A stretch of DNA of 64,000 bases from Sphingobacterium composti (GCF_009829075.1 NZ_WUQZ01000004.1:106388-170387), one strand, 5' to 3'; positions 37,432 to 46,691 are shown, numbered from the stretch's first letter. Notes: generated by a model from the sequence alone, not told the origin. Numbers and translations are program-made.

Positions 37432-38940
37432 ATGGATATAAAAGTTAGGTTGCTTTCGAAGAAGGATTATTCGGATTTGAAAAAATCAATGACTGAAGCC
37501 TATCAAGGAGTGGGAGATGTGTGGACACGTGAAAATATTGTGGATTTGATTGACGTATTTCCTGAAGGACAGCTTTGTGTAGAAGTGAATGGTCATGTAG
37601 TAGCTTGTGCACTATCAATTATCTTGAATTCGAAGAAAAATAATATTTACGATACTTATTACGAAATAATTGATGACGGTAAATTTTCTAAACACGATTA
37701 TGACGGAGATACACTGTACGGAATAGAAGTTTTTGTTCACCCCGAATATCGTTCATTACGATTAGGGCGTCGTCTATACGATTCTCGTAAAGAGTTGTGT
37801 GAACAGTTGAACCTCAAGAGTATTGTAGCAGGCGGACGCATTCCAAATTATTTCAATTTTGCTGACGAAATGAGTCCTCGTGTTTATATTGAGAAAGTCA
37901 AACGCAAGGAGATCTACGATCCTACATTAACATTCCAACTTTCAAATGATTTTCATGTAAAAAAAATTCTAAAAAACTACTTGCCAGAGGATTCTGAATC
38001 TATGGAATTCGCGGCATTGCTTGAGTGGAATAATATTTATTATGAACCCGATGCAAGATCAAATTCTGCTTCCAAACAAGCCATTCGATTGGGATTAGTA
38101 CAGTGGCAAATGCGTTCATTTAAAGATTTACAAGAATTTTATGATCAAATCGAATTTTTCGTAGATACAGTTTCTGATTACGGAACGGATTTTATTATGT
38201 TTCCCGAATTCTTTAATACTCCATTGATGAGTCCATTCAATGATTTACCAGAGCGAATGGCGATGGAGAAATTGGCGGAGCATACGAAAGAAATTAAGCA
38301 GAAAATCACGCAATTTGCAGTCTCTTACAATGTAAATATTATTGCAGGTTCTATGCCATTATACGAGAGAGGAAAATTGTACAACGTAAGTTATTTATGT
38401 CACCGTAATGGACACACCGATCAATATCGCAAAGTTCATATCACTCCAAATGAATTTAAATACTACGGTATGGTAGGAGGGAGTGAGGTAAAAGTCTTTG
38501 ATACGGACTGTGGTAAAATCGGTTTGTTAATTTGTTACGATGTAGAATTCCCAGAACTAAGCCGAATATTGGCAGACCAAGGTATGCAAATTCTTTTTGT
38601 GCCATTTATGACTGATACCCAAAATGGATATATTCGCGTTCGTCATTGTGCGCAAGCGCGTGCGATTGAGAATGAATGTTATGTAGCTATTGCTGGATCG
38701 GTGGGTAACTTGCCTCGTGTTAATAATATGGATATTCAATATTCACAGTCTGCAGTGTTCACTCCTTCAGATTTTGCATTTCCTAACAACGCTATAAAGG
38801 CTGAAGCAACGCCTAATACTGAAATGGTATTGATTGCGGATGTAGATTTGTACGCTTTACGTGATTTGCATGAATATGGTACTGTGAAGATTTTAAAAGA
38901 TAGAAGGAAAGATTTGTATGAAGTGAATTTATTGAAATAA
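37432..38940 (+). CDS. GNAT acetyltransferase-nitrilase fusion protein
   Basis: 502 residues. The N-terminal half (about 1-190) is a GNAT acetyltransferase with the acetyl-CoA-binding region VHPEYRSLRLGRRLYDSRKEL. The C-terminal half (about 210-500) is a carbon-nitrogen hydrolase with the Glu-Lys-Cys triad: Glu in FPEFF, Lys in YRKVHITP, and Cys368 in LLICYDVEFPE. Fusions of this kind occur in Bacteroidota and other phyla and are usually annotated only by domain. They may acetylate and then hydrolyse amides or act on a shared metabolite; no substrate is established to my knowledge. Single gene with its own terminator. Confidence 0.88.
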   Translation: MDIKVRLLSKKDYSDLKKSMTEAYQGVGDVWTRENIVDLIDVFPEGQLCVEVNGHVVACALSIILNSKKNNIYDTYYEIIDDGKFSKHDYDGDTLYGIEVFVHPEYRSLRLGRRLYDSRKELCEQLNLKSIVAGGRIPNYFNFADEMSPRVYIEKVKRKEIYDPTLTFQLSNDFHVKKILKNYLPEDSESMEFAALLEWNNIYYEPDARSNSASKQAIRLGLVQWQMRSFKDLQEFYDQIEFFVDTVSDYGTDFIMFPEFFNTPLMSPFNDLPERMAMEKLAEHTKEIKQKITQFAVSYNVNIIAGSMPLYERGKLYNVSYLCHRNGHTDQYRKVHITPNEFKYYGMVGGSEVKVFDTDCGKIGLLICYDVEFPELSRILADQGMQILFVPFMTDTQNGYIRVRHCAQARAIENECYVAIAGSVGNLPRVNNMDIQYSQSAVFTPSDFAFPNNAIKAEATPNTEMVLIADVDLYALRDLHEYGTVKILKDRRKDLYEVNLLK

Positions 38941-38966
38941 GAAAGAGCTGGATTTCCAGCTCTTTC
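38941..38966. terminator. Bidirectional terminator after GNAT-nitrilase gene and asnA
   Basis: A perfect 11-bp stem (38941-38951 and 38956-38966) with an ATTT loop. It begins right after the stop of the plus-strand gene and 3 nt beyond the stop of asnA on the other strand. Confidence 0.8.
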
Positions 38967-38969
38967 TTG

Positions 38970-39974
38970 TCATAATAAATTTATATTTTCTTCTGCTAAA
39001 ATTTGCTTTTTATGGTCATCCCAAATACTCACTTGGACTTCGCCAATGTGCGATAATTTTAACATAAACATACATACACGTGATTGACCAATTCCACCAC
39101 CAATGGATTCTGTTAATTGATTATTCAACAACATTTGGTGGAAAGCCAATTCTGCTCTATCTGTACAGTTCCTTATTTCTAATTGTCTTTGTAACGCTTC
39201 CTTATTGACGCGAATTCCCATCGAAGACAATTCAAAGGCACTGTTCAGAATTGGATTCCAAATTAATATATCACCATTAAGACCTTGATAGCCATCTTCA
39301 TTTTCGGTGCTCCAATCATCGTAGTCTGCCGCTCTGCCATCGTGAGCGAAACCATTTGATAATACAGCACCTATGCCATACAAAAATACAGCACCACATT
39401 CTTTTGCGATAGCATTTTCTCTTTCCTTCGGTGTAAAATCAGGGTATCTTTTCAATAATTCTTCCGATGAAATAAATGTAATTTGTTCTGGAAGAATAGC
39501 TTTAAGATGTGTGTATTTAGTCTCGACTTGTTTTTCTGTTTGAACCATTGCACTATATATGGCACTAACAGTTTGTTTCAAAAAGGCTAAATTTCTGTTT
39601 TCAGGAAGAATTACTTTTTCCCAATCCCATTGATCTACATAAATCGAATGAATAGGAGAGTAATCCTCATCTGGGCGTAATGCACGCATATCGGTAATAA
39701 TACCTTCTCCTGCTTCAAGCTCAAGTTCTTTTAAGCGTACGCGTTTCCATTTTGCAAGAGAATGTACAACAACAGCGCGTTGTTCATTCAATGATTTGAT
39801 AGGAAATGAAACTGGTCTTTCTATGCCATTAAGATCATCATTAATTCCTGTTCCGTCTAAAACGATCAGAGGTGAGGAAATAGGTATTAAATTAAGTGCT
39901 TGTTTTAAATATGTCGAAAAAGTATCCTTAACAAACGTAATAGCTTGTTCTCTTTTAAGTAATTCTCTGCCCAT
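38970..39974 (-). CDS. asnA: Aspartate-ammonia ligase (asparagine synthetase A)
   Basis: It makes asparagine from aspartate, ammonia and ATP. The class II tRNA-synthetase-like fold is recognisable: QALNLIPISSPLIV at the start, LNGIERPVSFPIK, AVVVHSLAKWKRVRL, GIITDMRALRPDED, SIYVDQWDWEKV, GDILIWNPILNSAFELSSMGIRVN and the C-terminal ESIGGGIGQSRVCMFMLKL. At 334 residues it matches E. coli AsnA in length. It is a single-gene unit starting at ATG 39972-39974. It shares a hairpin with the convergent GNAT-nitrilase gene. Confidence 0.95.
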   Translation of the reverse strand: MGRELLKREQAITFVKDTFSTYLKQALNLIPISSPLIVLDGTGINDDLNGIERPVSFPIKSLNEQRAVVVHSLAKWKRVRLKELELEAGEGIITDMRALRPDEDYSPIHSIYVDQWDWEKVILPENRNLAFLKQTVSAIYSAMVQTEKQVETKYTHLKAILPEQITFISSEELLKRYPDFTPKERENAIAKECGAVFLYGIGAVLSNGFAHDGRAADYDDWSTENEDGYQGLNGDILIWNPILNSAFELSSMGIRVNKEALQRQLEIRNCTDRAELAFHQMLLNNQLTESIGGGIGQSRVCMFMLKLSHIGEVQVSIWDDHKKQILAEENINLL

Positions 39975-40082
39975 TAATTGTATATATAACTGGTTATTAT
40001 TCTGTGATAAATGTAACGAAATGTACGCATTTTAATCAAAATAATAACATATAATTATGATTTTTAATAATATTATAAAAAG

Positions 40083-40106
40083 AAAGAGCTGCATGTGCAG
40101 CTCTTT
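40083..40106. terminator. Hairpin downstream of IscA-like gene
   Basis: Arms 40083-40093 and 40096-40106 form an 11-bp palindrome followed by T. It lies between the IscA-like gene and asnA on the same strand and should end the IscS-IscA transcript. Confidence 0.65.
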
Positions 40107-40129
40107 TGTATTTTAAATTTGACAACTGC

Positions 40130-40456
40130 TTAAACGGAGAAACTTTCGCCACATGCACAAGTTCTAGAGGCATTTGGATTGTGAAATTCAAAACCCTTAC
40201 CATTTAAGCCATCAGAATAATCTAATTCTGTTCCTGCAAGATATAAGTATGATTTGATATCTAAACAGATTTTTACACCATTGTCTTCAAAAAATTGATC
40301 GCCTTTTTTTTCTTCGTTGTCAAACTTTAGATCATAAGAAAGACCTGAACAACCACCACTGACAACAGCTACACGTACGAAATAGGTTTCGTCGTAGTTT
40401 TCATCTGTCAATATTTTTTGAATTCGCTCTTTCGCTTTCTCTGTTACCGTTACCAT
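40130..40456 (-). CDS. HesB/IscA-family iron-sulfur carrier protein
   Basis: About 108 residues. The three conserved cysteines of A-type Fe-S carriers are present: one in VSGGCSGLSYDL and two in the C-terminal CACGESF. The start is placed at ATG 40454-40456 (MVTVTEKAKERIQKIL). The open frame extends 16 residues further upstream, but homologues begin here. It likely delivers Fe-S clusters to client proteins. It lies 84 nt after the IscS-like gene on the same strand and may share a transcript with it. Confidence 0.92.
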   Translation of the reverse strand: MVTVTEKAKERIQKILTDENYDETYFVRVAVVSGGCSGLSYDLKFDNEEKKGDQFFEDNGVKICLDIKSYLYLAGTELDYSDGLNGKGFEFHNPNASRTCACGESFSV

Positions 40457-40540
40457 AATTGTTAATCTTTTAAGATTAGGACAAAGTTCGTAAATAAATT
40501 GCAACGTACAACTACAAAAAGTATGAATTTTGTCAAAATA

Positions 40541-41710
40541 TTAAAGTAGATTGGATTTATACAGTTGCCAAATAGGGGATTCACTTCTGATTTTTGCAAC
40601 AGCAGATTTAATTTCCATAATGGCGATGTCTAATTCTTGTTTCGTTGTATACTTTGAAAGTGAAAAACGAATGCTACAAAGTGCGTCTTCTGCTGAAATA
40701 CCCATAGCGGTCAATACATGCGATGGATCTCGATCACCCGAGACACAGGCAGAACCTGAAGACATAGCTATATTGGTTAATTTGGGCATTAGCTCAGCAC
40801 TTTTCACGTGTTTAAAAACTATGTTGCTTGTATTATTTAGACGAATAGCTTGTCTTGCATGAATGGCCGTATCTTCAATTTCGTCGATTATTCTCTCTTC
40901 AAAATAATTTCGAAGTTCTGCTAATTTTGTTGATGGTTTCAACACAGCTGTTTCAAAAGCTTCGCCCATACCTACAATTGATGCAGTATCGTAAGTTCCA
41001 CCTCTAAATCCATTTTCTTGTTTTCCACCAGTTATGAGAGGTTCTATTTGTATTGGTCGGGATTTGCGGCGAATATAGATTCCTCCGATTCCTTTTGGGC
41101 CATGTAATTTGTGCGCGCTAAAACAACAAATATCCACGCCTGACGTTTCATAGTTGGTGGATAATTTTCCAATTGCCTGTGTGGTATCGCTAAAAAACAA
41201 AACATTATTTTTATTGGCTATTTCTGCGATGGCTTCCAACGGAAGAACGACTCCTGTCTCGTTATTAGCATGCATGAGACAAATTAGGATAGTATCCGCT
41301 CGTACTGATTTTTCTAAATCATCTAAATTAATATTACCATTTTGGTCAATAGGTAAAAAGGAAATCTCTGCACCTTGCTTCTCCAAAATTTCTAGCGTAG
41401 TAAGAACAGCCTTATGTTCAGTTTTAGTAGTTATAATATGTTTACCTATGGCTTGATAACGTGCAAATACCCCTCGAAGGACGCTATTAATAGCCTCTGT
41501 AGCTCCAGATGTGAAGAAAATTTCTTTTGGATTAGCACCGATTAAATTTGCAATACTTTGTCTTGATTTTTCAATGGCTTGATGTGCAGTTCTACCCATC
41601 TTATGTTGCAGACTAGAGGCATTGCCATATTCTTCTCGAAGAAAGGGGAGCATGGCATTGAAAACATCATCATCAATTCTAGTAGTAGCATTATTATCCA
41701 AGTAAATCAT
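40541..41710 (-). CDS. Cysteine desulfurase, IscS/NifS family
   Basis: 389 residues. The PLP lysine lies in CFSAHKLHGPKG (about residue 200) and the catalytic cysteine in SSGSACVSGDRDPSHVLTAMG, a longer loop typical of group I desulfurases. MIYLDNNATT at the N-terminus and HANNETGVVLPLEAIAEI are also diagnostic. It is distinct from the group II SufS at 3.6 kb, so the genome has at least two desulfurases. No IscU or HscAB gene is adjacent. It may serve tRNA thiolation, thiamine synthesis or Fe-S assembly. Its gene neighbour is an A-type carrier. Confidence 0.92.
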   Translation of the reverse strand: MIYLDNNATTRIDDDVFNAMLPFLREEYGNASSLQHKMGRTAHQAIEKSRQSIANLIGANPKEIFFTSGATEAINSVLRGVFARYQAIGKHIITTKTEHKAVLTTLEILEKQGAEISFLPIDQNGNINLDDLEKSVRADTILICLMHANNETGVVLPLEAIAEIANKNNVLFFSDTTQAIGKLSTNYETSGVDICCFSAHKLHGPKGIGGIYIRRKSRPIQIEPLITGGKQENGFRGGTYDTASIVGMGEAFETAVLKPSTKLAELRNYFEERIIDEIEDTAIHARQAIRLNNTSNIVFKHVKSAELMPKLTNIAMSSGSACVSGDRDPSHVLTAMGISAEDALCSIRFSLSKYTTKQELDIAIMEIKSAVAKIRSESPIWQLYKSNLL

Positions 41711-41795
41711 AGGCTAAAGTTATCTAAAAACTATAGATTTACCATTTGAATATTTGGATATTTTATAGATATTGTAAATAAATAATTCACAACAT

Positions 41796-42632
41796 ATGGA
41801 AAACTTTGAAGGAAGAATTGAAAGATTAATCGACATTTTGGTATTAAAAATACCGGACGTAGTAGCTGCAATATTAATATTATTTATAGGGCGATATGCT
41901 GTTAAGTTATTGTTACGCATTATAAATTCTAGATTTGAAAAACGAAATATTGATATTTCCATTAGAGGCTTTGTATCAAGTTTATTGAAATTTGTACTTT
42001 ATGCTTTGCTTATTTTAACAGTAGCAAGTACATTAGGAATTCAAACAACTTCATTTATAGCAGCATTATCGGCCTTCGGTTTGGCTGTTGGTTTGGCTCT
42101 GCAAGGTAGTTTATCGAATTTTGCCGGTGGCGTGTTGATACTTTTATTTCGCCCATTTGAAGTAGGTGACTATATAGATAGTCAAAATGGATCAAGTGGG
42201 ACTGTAGAAAAGATTGATTTGCTTTATACTACACTTAAAGATGCAAATGGTATCAAAATTTTTAGTCCTAATGGTACATTGGCCAATTCCGTTATAAAAA
42301 ACTTTACTAAAATTACAGCTAGGCGATTTGATATTGTAGTAGGTATAGGATATGATGATAATATTAAGGTAGCAAAAGAAGTTATTCTTAATATCTTACA
42401 TTCCGAAGAATTTATTTTGAAATCTCCTGAGCCAACGGTATTTGTAGGTTCATTAGGTGATAGCTCTGTAAATCTTACAGTCCGTGGGTGGATAACTCCT
42501 GATCAATTTTGGGATACGAACAATAGTCTTCAAGAAAAAATTAAGTTAGCTTTTGATGAAAAAGGAATATCAATACCCTTTCCACAAACAGAAATGCTTA
42601 TTAAAAATGCACCGAGAGACCTAGAAAATTAA
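41796..42632 (+). CDS. Small-conductance mechanosensitive channel (MscS family)
   Basis: 278 residues with three membrane spans at about residues 20-110. The pore-lining TM3 is rich in Gly/Ala (FIAALSAFGLAVGLALQGSLSNFAGGVLILLFRPFEVGDYI), the MscS signature. A cytoplasmic beta domain and vestibule follow. It opens under membrane tension to relieve osmotic shock. Its last 4 nt overlap the tail of the convergent small gene. Single-gene unit. Confidence 0.93.
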   Translation: MENFEGRIERLIDILVLKIPDVVAAILILFIGRYAVKLLLRIINSRFEKRNIDISIRGFVSSLLKFVLYALLILTVASTLGIQTTSFIAALSAFGLAVGLALQGSLSNFAGGVLILLFRPFEVGDYIDSQNGSSGTVEKIDLLYTTLKDANGIKIFSPNGTLANSVIKNFTKITARRFDIVVGIGYDDNIKVAKEVILNILHSEEFILKSPEPTVFVGSLGDSSVNLTVRGWITPDQFWDTNNSLQEKIKLAFDEKGISIPFPQTEMLIKNAPRDLEN

Positions 42633-42775
42633 TCGAGTGAATTTGTCAGCACATAATAACGATAGGCAATAATGGCTTGTTGAAATTTAGTCAATTTTGA
42701 AGGGTCATGTTTACTGTATCTCGGCAAGATAGACTTGTTTATGTTATTTAATATTTTGAAAAACTGCTTTTTCAT
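42629..42775 (-). CDS. Conserved-looking 48-residue small protein
   Basis: The reading frame starts at an ATG (complement 42773-42775) and ends at TAA (42629-42631), which overlaps the mscS stop on the other strand at TTAA. The protein begins MKKQFFKILNNINKSILPRY, continues with SKHDPSKLTKFQQAIIAYRYY and ends in VLTNSLD. It is basic, with no signal peptide. I recall short proteins with this pattern (basic start, ILP, LSKFQ-A-IAYRYYV) being common in Bacteroidota and sometimes mislabelled as SsrA-binding protein. That is from memory and needs a search. The codon use looks normal and the gene fits neatly between mscS and a terminator. Function unknown. Confidence 0.7.
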   Translation of the reverse strand: MKKQFFKILNNINKSILPRYSKHDPSKLTKFQQAIIAYRYYVLTNSLD

Positions 42776-42808
42776 ACCTTATCAAATTTTTGACTATACA
42801 AAAATAAC

Positions 42809-42843
42809 AAAAAAGTCTTGTGAATGGTTCACAAGACTTTTTT
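42809..42843. terminator. Strong terminator near the glpT end
   Basis: A perfect 16-bp stem (42809-42824 and 42828-42843) with a 3-nt loop, flanked by A and T runs. It lies downstream of glpT and upstream of the 48-residue gene on the same strand. Confidence 0.85.
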
Positions 42844-42865
42844 ATCTACAATCAAAAGTTACTTC

Positions 42866-44206
42866 TTATCTACCGCTTAAAAATGTTTTTTCTTGCTTCC
42901 AAGTGAAAGCTGTAAATAAAATAGCTAACAGACAAGCTGCTAGAATTAATTCAAATGCGCCATTCCAACCTCCGAAATCTACGACAGCTCCTAATGCAGC
43001 ATTTGCCAATAAATCTCCGATGAAATAACCAAATAAACCAGTCAATCCAGCAGCAGTTCCAGCAGCTTTTTTAGGAACTAAATCCAACGCTTGTACACCA
43101 ATAAGCATAACAGGACCATAGATCAAGAATCCGATTGACCATAATGAAATATTAACTACCCATTGATTATCTCCCGGTGCTAACCAATATACCAATACTG
43201 CTACAAAGGTGAAAATCATGTAAATAATAGTCACCGGTGCACGACGTCCACCAAAAAGTTTATCACTCATCACCCCACATAAGATAGTACCGGGAATTGC
43301 CGCTAGCTCATAGAAAGATGCTGACCAAGTCGCTTCCGAAGCTGTGAAATTCTTAGCTTCTTGCAAGAAAGTTGGTGCCCAGTTTACGATACCATTTCGA
43401 ACTAAATAAACAAAGGCATTTGCAATAGCAATAAACCATAACAATTTATTATTGAATACATATTTGAAAAAGATTTCTTTAGCTGTAAGTTCTTTCTCTT
43501 GACTTGCTTCGTAAGTTTTTGGGTAGTCATTTTTATATTCTTCGATAGGTGGGAGACCACAAGATTGAGGCGTATCTCTTATTAAAAGAATTGATAATAG
43601 AGCAACAGCTAAAGCAGCAAGACCTGGAAAATATAGTCGTGCTTCCCAATCTAGAAACAACTCTACTCCTAAAATAGTTAAGGGACCAACTAAGAAACCA
43701 CCAACATTATGTGCTAGATTCCAAATAGACATCGTCGTTCCTCTTTCTTTTATCGAGAACCAATGGACCACAACACGACCACATGCTGGCCAACCCATTC
43801 CTTGTACCCATCCATTGATAAATAATAGAACGAACATTATCCCTACAGATGATGTAGCCAATGGAGAAAAGCCCATGAAAATCATTGTAAGAGATGATAA
43901 AATTAATCCAGCGGGTAAGAAATAGCGTGCATTTGATCTATCAGAAACATTTCCCATCAAAAACTTACTAAGCCCATACGCAATAGAAATTGCGGACATC
44001 GCGATACCTAATTCAGCTTTAGAATAGCCTAATACATCTTGTAAATCTTTAACAGCAAAAGAGAAATTTTTACGAACAAAATAATAAGCTGCATAACCGA
44101 AAAATATACCTGTAAATACTTGAATTCTTAACTTTTTGTATTCCGGATCAATACGACTTTCAGGTAAACGACTCTTGTGAGGAGCAGGTTTGAAAAAATT
44201 AAACAT
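42866..44206 (-). CDS. glpT: Glycerol-3-phosphate transporter (GlpT-type, MFS)
   Basis: 446 residues, twelve membrane spans, of the organophosphate:phosphate antiporter family. Diagnostic blocks are YKKLRIQVFTGIFFGYAAYYFVRKNFSFAV, GNVSDRSNARYFLPAG, FINGWVQGMGWPACGRVVVHWF, RGTTMSIWNLAHNVGG and IYGPVMLIGVQALDLVPKKAAGTAAGLTGLFGY. UhpT is the alternative, but the glp context (glpQ two bases upstream, glpK and glpD nearby) points to glycerol-3-phosphate. It moves G3P across the inner membrane in exchange for phosphate. It is the second gene of the glpQ-glpT unit. Confidence 0.92.
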   Translation of the reverse strand: MFNFFKPAPHKSRLPESRIDPEYKKLRIQVFTGIFFGYAAYYFVRKNFSFAVKDLQDVLGYSKAELGIAMSAISIAYGLSKFLMGNVSDRSNARYFLPAGLILSSLTMIFMGFSPLATSSVGIMFVLLFINGWVQGMGWPACGRVVVHWFSIKERGTTMSIWNLAHNVGGFLVGPLTILGVELFLDWEARLYFPGLAALAVALLSILLIRDTPQSCGLPPIEEYKNDYPKTYEASQEKELTAKEIFFKYVFNNKLLWFIAIANAFVYLVRNGIVNWAPTFLQEAKNFTASEATWSASFYELAAIPGTILCGVMSDKLFGGRRAPVTIIYMIFTFVAVLVYWLAPGDNQWVVNISLWSIGFLIYGPVMLIGVQALDLVPKKAAGTAAGLTGLFGYFIGDLLANAALGAVVDFGGWNGAFELILAACLLAILFTAFTWKQEKTFLSGR

Positions 44207-44208
44207 AA

Positions 44209-45120
44209 TTAAAATAAATTAGGGTAATCTGAAATAATCCCATCCACTTTCAACGCTTTTAATGCTTCAATCTCTTCTTTTGTATTTACTGTCCAAGGAA
44301 TAATTTTTATCCCTAATATATGCGCTTCGTCAACAAATTTTTTGGTAACAATTTTATAGTTAGGACTTATAATAAAAGGTTTGAATCCTAAATCTGCAAC
44401 TAATTCTTGGGGAGTTTTTGTGTTTTTAGCATCTATTAAATAAGATGTTCGAATAGACGGATATTGCTTATTAATATATTGAATTGTGCGTTTATCAAAA
44501 GATTGAATTACAGTACGTGGGGCAATTCCTTTATCGTATACTACTTTGAGTAATAAATCGGAAAATTCTTTTGGCTCAGGGTGAGCTTTATTGTCCTTTT
44601 TTTCGTTACTCTTAGTTTCGATGTTATAAAACATCTTTTTACCTTTAGAGTTAGCATATTTTTCAGATTCCTCAATTAAATCTGCTAGTAAATCAATTTT
44701 TGTTGCAGTTTTTATTTGTTGTGGAAAATCAACATTGCCTTTCAATCCGATATCGAATTTTTGTAATTGATCATAGGTGTAATCGTAAATCAAACCTTTA
44801 TCATCATTACCAGAAAGTTCTTTACCATCTGAATACGTAACGAATTTTGGGTTCAAGAAATCGTCATGATAAACGACTACTTTTTTGTCTTTAGTGATGT
44901 GACAATCCATTTCTAATGTAGTCACGATTGGTAAGTCAATAGCAACTTTCATGGCTCCAATAGAATTCTCAGGATAAAGACCTCTCGCTCCGCGATGACC
45001 TTCGTAAGCGAAAGTAGGGAATGATAAGGAATCCATATTTACAGATTTTTTCACTGCACATGATGTATTAATAAACAATGTTGCTAGTACTATCATTGCA
45101 ATATTATAACGTTTTATCAT
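44209..45120 (-). CDS. glpQ: Glycerophosphodiester phosphodiesterase, lipoprotein
   Basis: 303 residues. Lipoprotein signal MIKRYNIAMIVLATLFINTSC gives a lipid anchor at Cys21. The GDPD catalytic motif EGHRGARGLYPENS (about residues 40-53) and the following EMDCHITKDKKVVVYHDDFL are intact, with KMFYNIETKSNE for the metal site. It hydrolyses glycerophosphodiesters to an alcohol and sn-glycerol-3-phosphate in the periplasm. The glpT gene follows after 2 nt. A strong terminator lies between this gene and the upstream susD, so it should have its own promoter in the 107-nt gap. Confidence 0.94.
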   Translation of the reverse strand: MIKRYNIAMIVLATLFINTSCAVKKSVNMDSLSFPTFAYEGHRGARGLYPENSIGAMKVAIDLPIVTTLEMDCHITKDKKVVVYHDDFLNPKFVTYSDGKELSGNDDKGLIYDYTYDQLQKFDIGLKGNVDFPQQIKTATKIDLLADLIEESEKYANSKGKKMFYNIETKSNEKKDNKAHPEPKEFSDLLLKVVYDKGIAPRTVIQSFDKRTIQYINKQYPSIRTSYLIDAKNTKTPQELVADLGFKPFIISPNYKIVTKKFVDEAHILGIKIIPWTVNTKEEIEALKALKVDGIISDYPNLF

Positions 45121-45177
45121 AGTTAGTTGTTTTGATGGTTAACAATTGAGGTGTTACTAAAGTACACATATTGAAAA

Positions 45178-45213
45178 AAACAAGAAGTATTTGTCTCCAA
45201 ATACTTCTTGTTT
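45178..45213 (-). terminator. Perfect 16-bp terminator between susD and glpQ
   Basis: Arms 45178-45193 and 45198-45213 pair fully around a TCTC loop, followed by seven or more T on the minus strand. It should end the susC-susD transcript before glpQ. Confidence 0.88.
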
Positions 45214-45227
45214 AATGAAAATAAATT

Positions 45228-46691
45228 TTATTTTTCCCACCATACTCTAGAAAGAGGAGAGTCACCAAATTCTAAGTTTTGTACAGCTAATTTATAATTT
45301 TCAGGGTTCGTAATTTGTAATCTATCATGATACATAAACCTTTTTGGCATCACTCCATCATTAAGCATGTGCTCAGTTTTAGGAAGAATTGGGAATCCTG
45401 TTCTTCTGTATTCGAACCATTGCTGATAATCACACATATATAAAGCGATATATTTTTGGTTCATAATTTTTTCTAATGTCCCATCATATTTAACAGCAAG
45501 GTTGTCAAAGTAAGCATTTGTTGGCGCAGTAATTCCAATCCACTGCGTTATTCCAGCGATTACTCCTTTTTTGTAAGCTTCTTCCGCTTTAACATTATCA
45601 TTAGCTTGCTGATATACTTCACTTTTTATGAATTCTACCTCAGCATAAGGCATAATAATTTCATGTACTGGAGTTCCTAATGTTTCTGGAATCATTAAGT
45701 CTGGGTTTGGAACGCTTGGACTAAATGTAAATGTTGCTGAAGGATTGTGGGCTGCAGGAATTCCTTTATAACCTATATTAGTCGCTGGAGTTCCAACATT
45801 GGCTTCAGTCATGAAAAACGGTCTGCGTGGATCATTATATTTATTTAACATCTCGACAAAAAACTCTGCTTTTACTTGATTTAGTGTGTAATCCTGTCTA
45901 CGATTCCATGCATAGTCAAATGGACTTAGACCACTTACTTTTAAAATTGCAGCTTCTGAATTACTTGTAAAAACTGGGTACTTAGTAGGATTTTCAATTA
46001 TTTGTTTCAAGCGTGCATAAGAATTCATTTCCGCTTTTTTACTCGTACGTAATAATAAGCGCATTAGTAATGAATTATTGAATTTACGCCAATTATCTTT
46101 ATTATTATTATAAAGAATATCATTACCTGTCATGGCACCTACAGCCGTAGCATAAATATCATTAGCTTCTTCTAGGCTGGCAATTAGGGATTTGTAGATA
46201 TCTTCCTGTTTATCAAATTTAGGAGTGGAAATATTCTCATCCAATTTAATTGCTTCTGAATAAGGAACATCTCCAAATGCATCAGTTAACATAGAAACGG
46301 TATAAGCTTCTAAGGTTTTAGCTACAGCTAAATAGAGCGGTTGATTGGCTGTAACAGCCGCTTCTTCAAGTTCACGCACACTTCTTAACCAAGTATAGCT
46401 TTTGTTCCATGATCCGTTACCAGCAGTAGGAGTGATGTCATAACGATGTACACCTACTGCAGTAGATGGGTAAGGAAAACTAACTTGCATTAATTGCCAT
46501 GTAAAGTCATAACTTCTAGTACTCCCATAAGAAGCAATGTCATATATTAACGGTGCCATAAGACTACCAGGTACTACACGGTCAATATTGTTAGGGTCAA
46601 TATTCATATCTTCAAAATGACTACAAGAAGTCATGACTAATGATGAACCTAAGAAAATTGGAAGTATATGTTTTTTTAATAATGTTTTCAT
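45228..46691 (-). CDS. SusD-like outer-membrane lipoprotein (SusD-like_2) in the glp locus
   Basis: 487 residues. Lipoprotein signal MKTLLKKHILPIFLGSSLVMTSC places the lipid on Cys23. Its sequence (EDMNIDPNNIDRVVPGSLMAPLIYD, AVAKTLEAYTVSMLTDAFGDVPYSEAIK, SLIASLEEANDIY, ILKVSGLSPFDYAWNRR, KYIALYMCDYQQWFEYRRTGFPIL) matches the SusD-like_2 subgroup. It is the lid protein partner of the SusC-type transporter 19 nt upstream. It is the only SusD in this window between glp genes, so the ligand may be a glycerophosphodiester or glycerol-phosphate polymer. This is inferred from position only. Confidence 0.9.
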   Translation of the reverse strand: MKTLLKKHILPIFLGSSLVMTSCSHFEDMNIDPNNIDRVVPGSLMAPLIYDIASYGSTRSYDFTWQLMQVSFPYPSTAVGVHRYDITPTAGNGSWNKSYTWLRSVRELEEAAVTANQPLYLAVAKTLEAYTVSMLTDAFGDVPYSEAIKLDENISTPKFDKQEDIYKSLIASLEEANDIYATAVGAMTGNDILYNNNKDNWRKFNNSLLMRLLLRTSKKAEMNSYARLKQIIENPTKYPVFTSNSEAAILKVSGLSPFDYAWNRRQDYTLNQVKAEFFVEMLNKYNDPRRPFFMTEANVGTPATNIGYKGIPAAHNPSATFTFSPSVPNPDLMIPETLGTPVHEIIMPYAEVEFIKSEVYQQANDNVKAEEAYKKGVIAGITQWIGITAPTNAYFDNLAVKYDGTLEKIMNQKYIALYMCDYQQWFEYRRTGFPILPKTEHMLNDGVMPKRFMYHDRLQITNPENYKLAVQNLEFGDSPLSRVWWEK

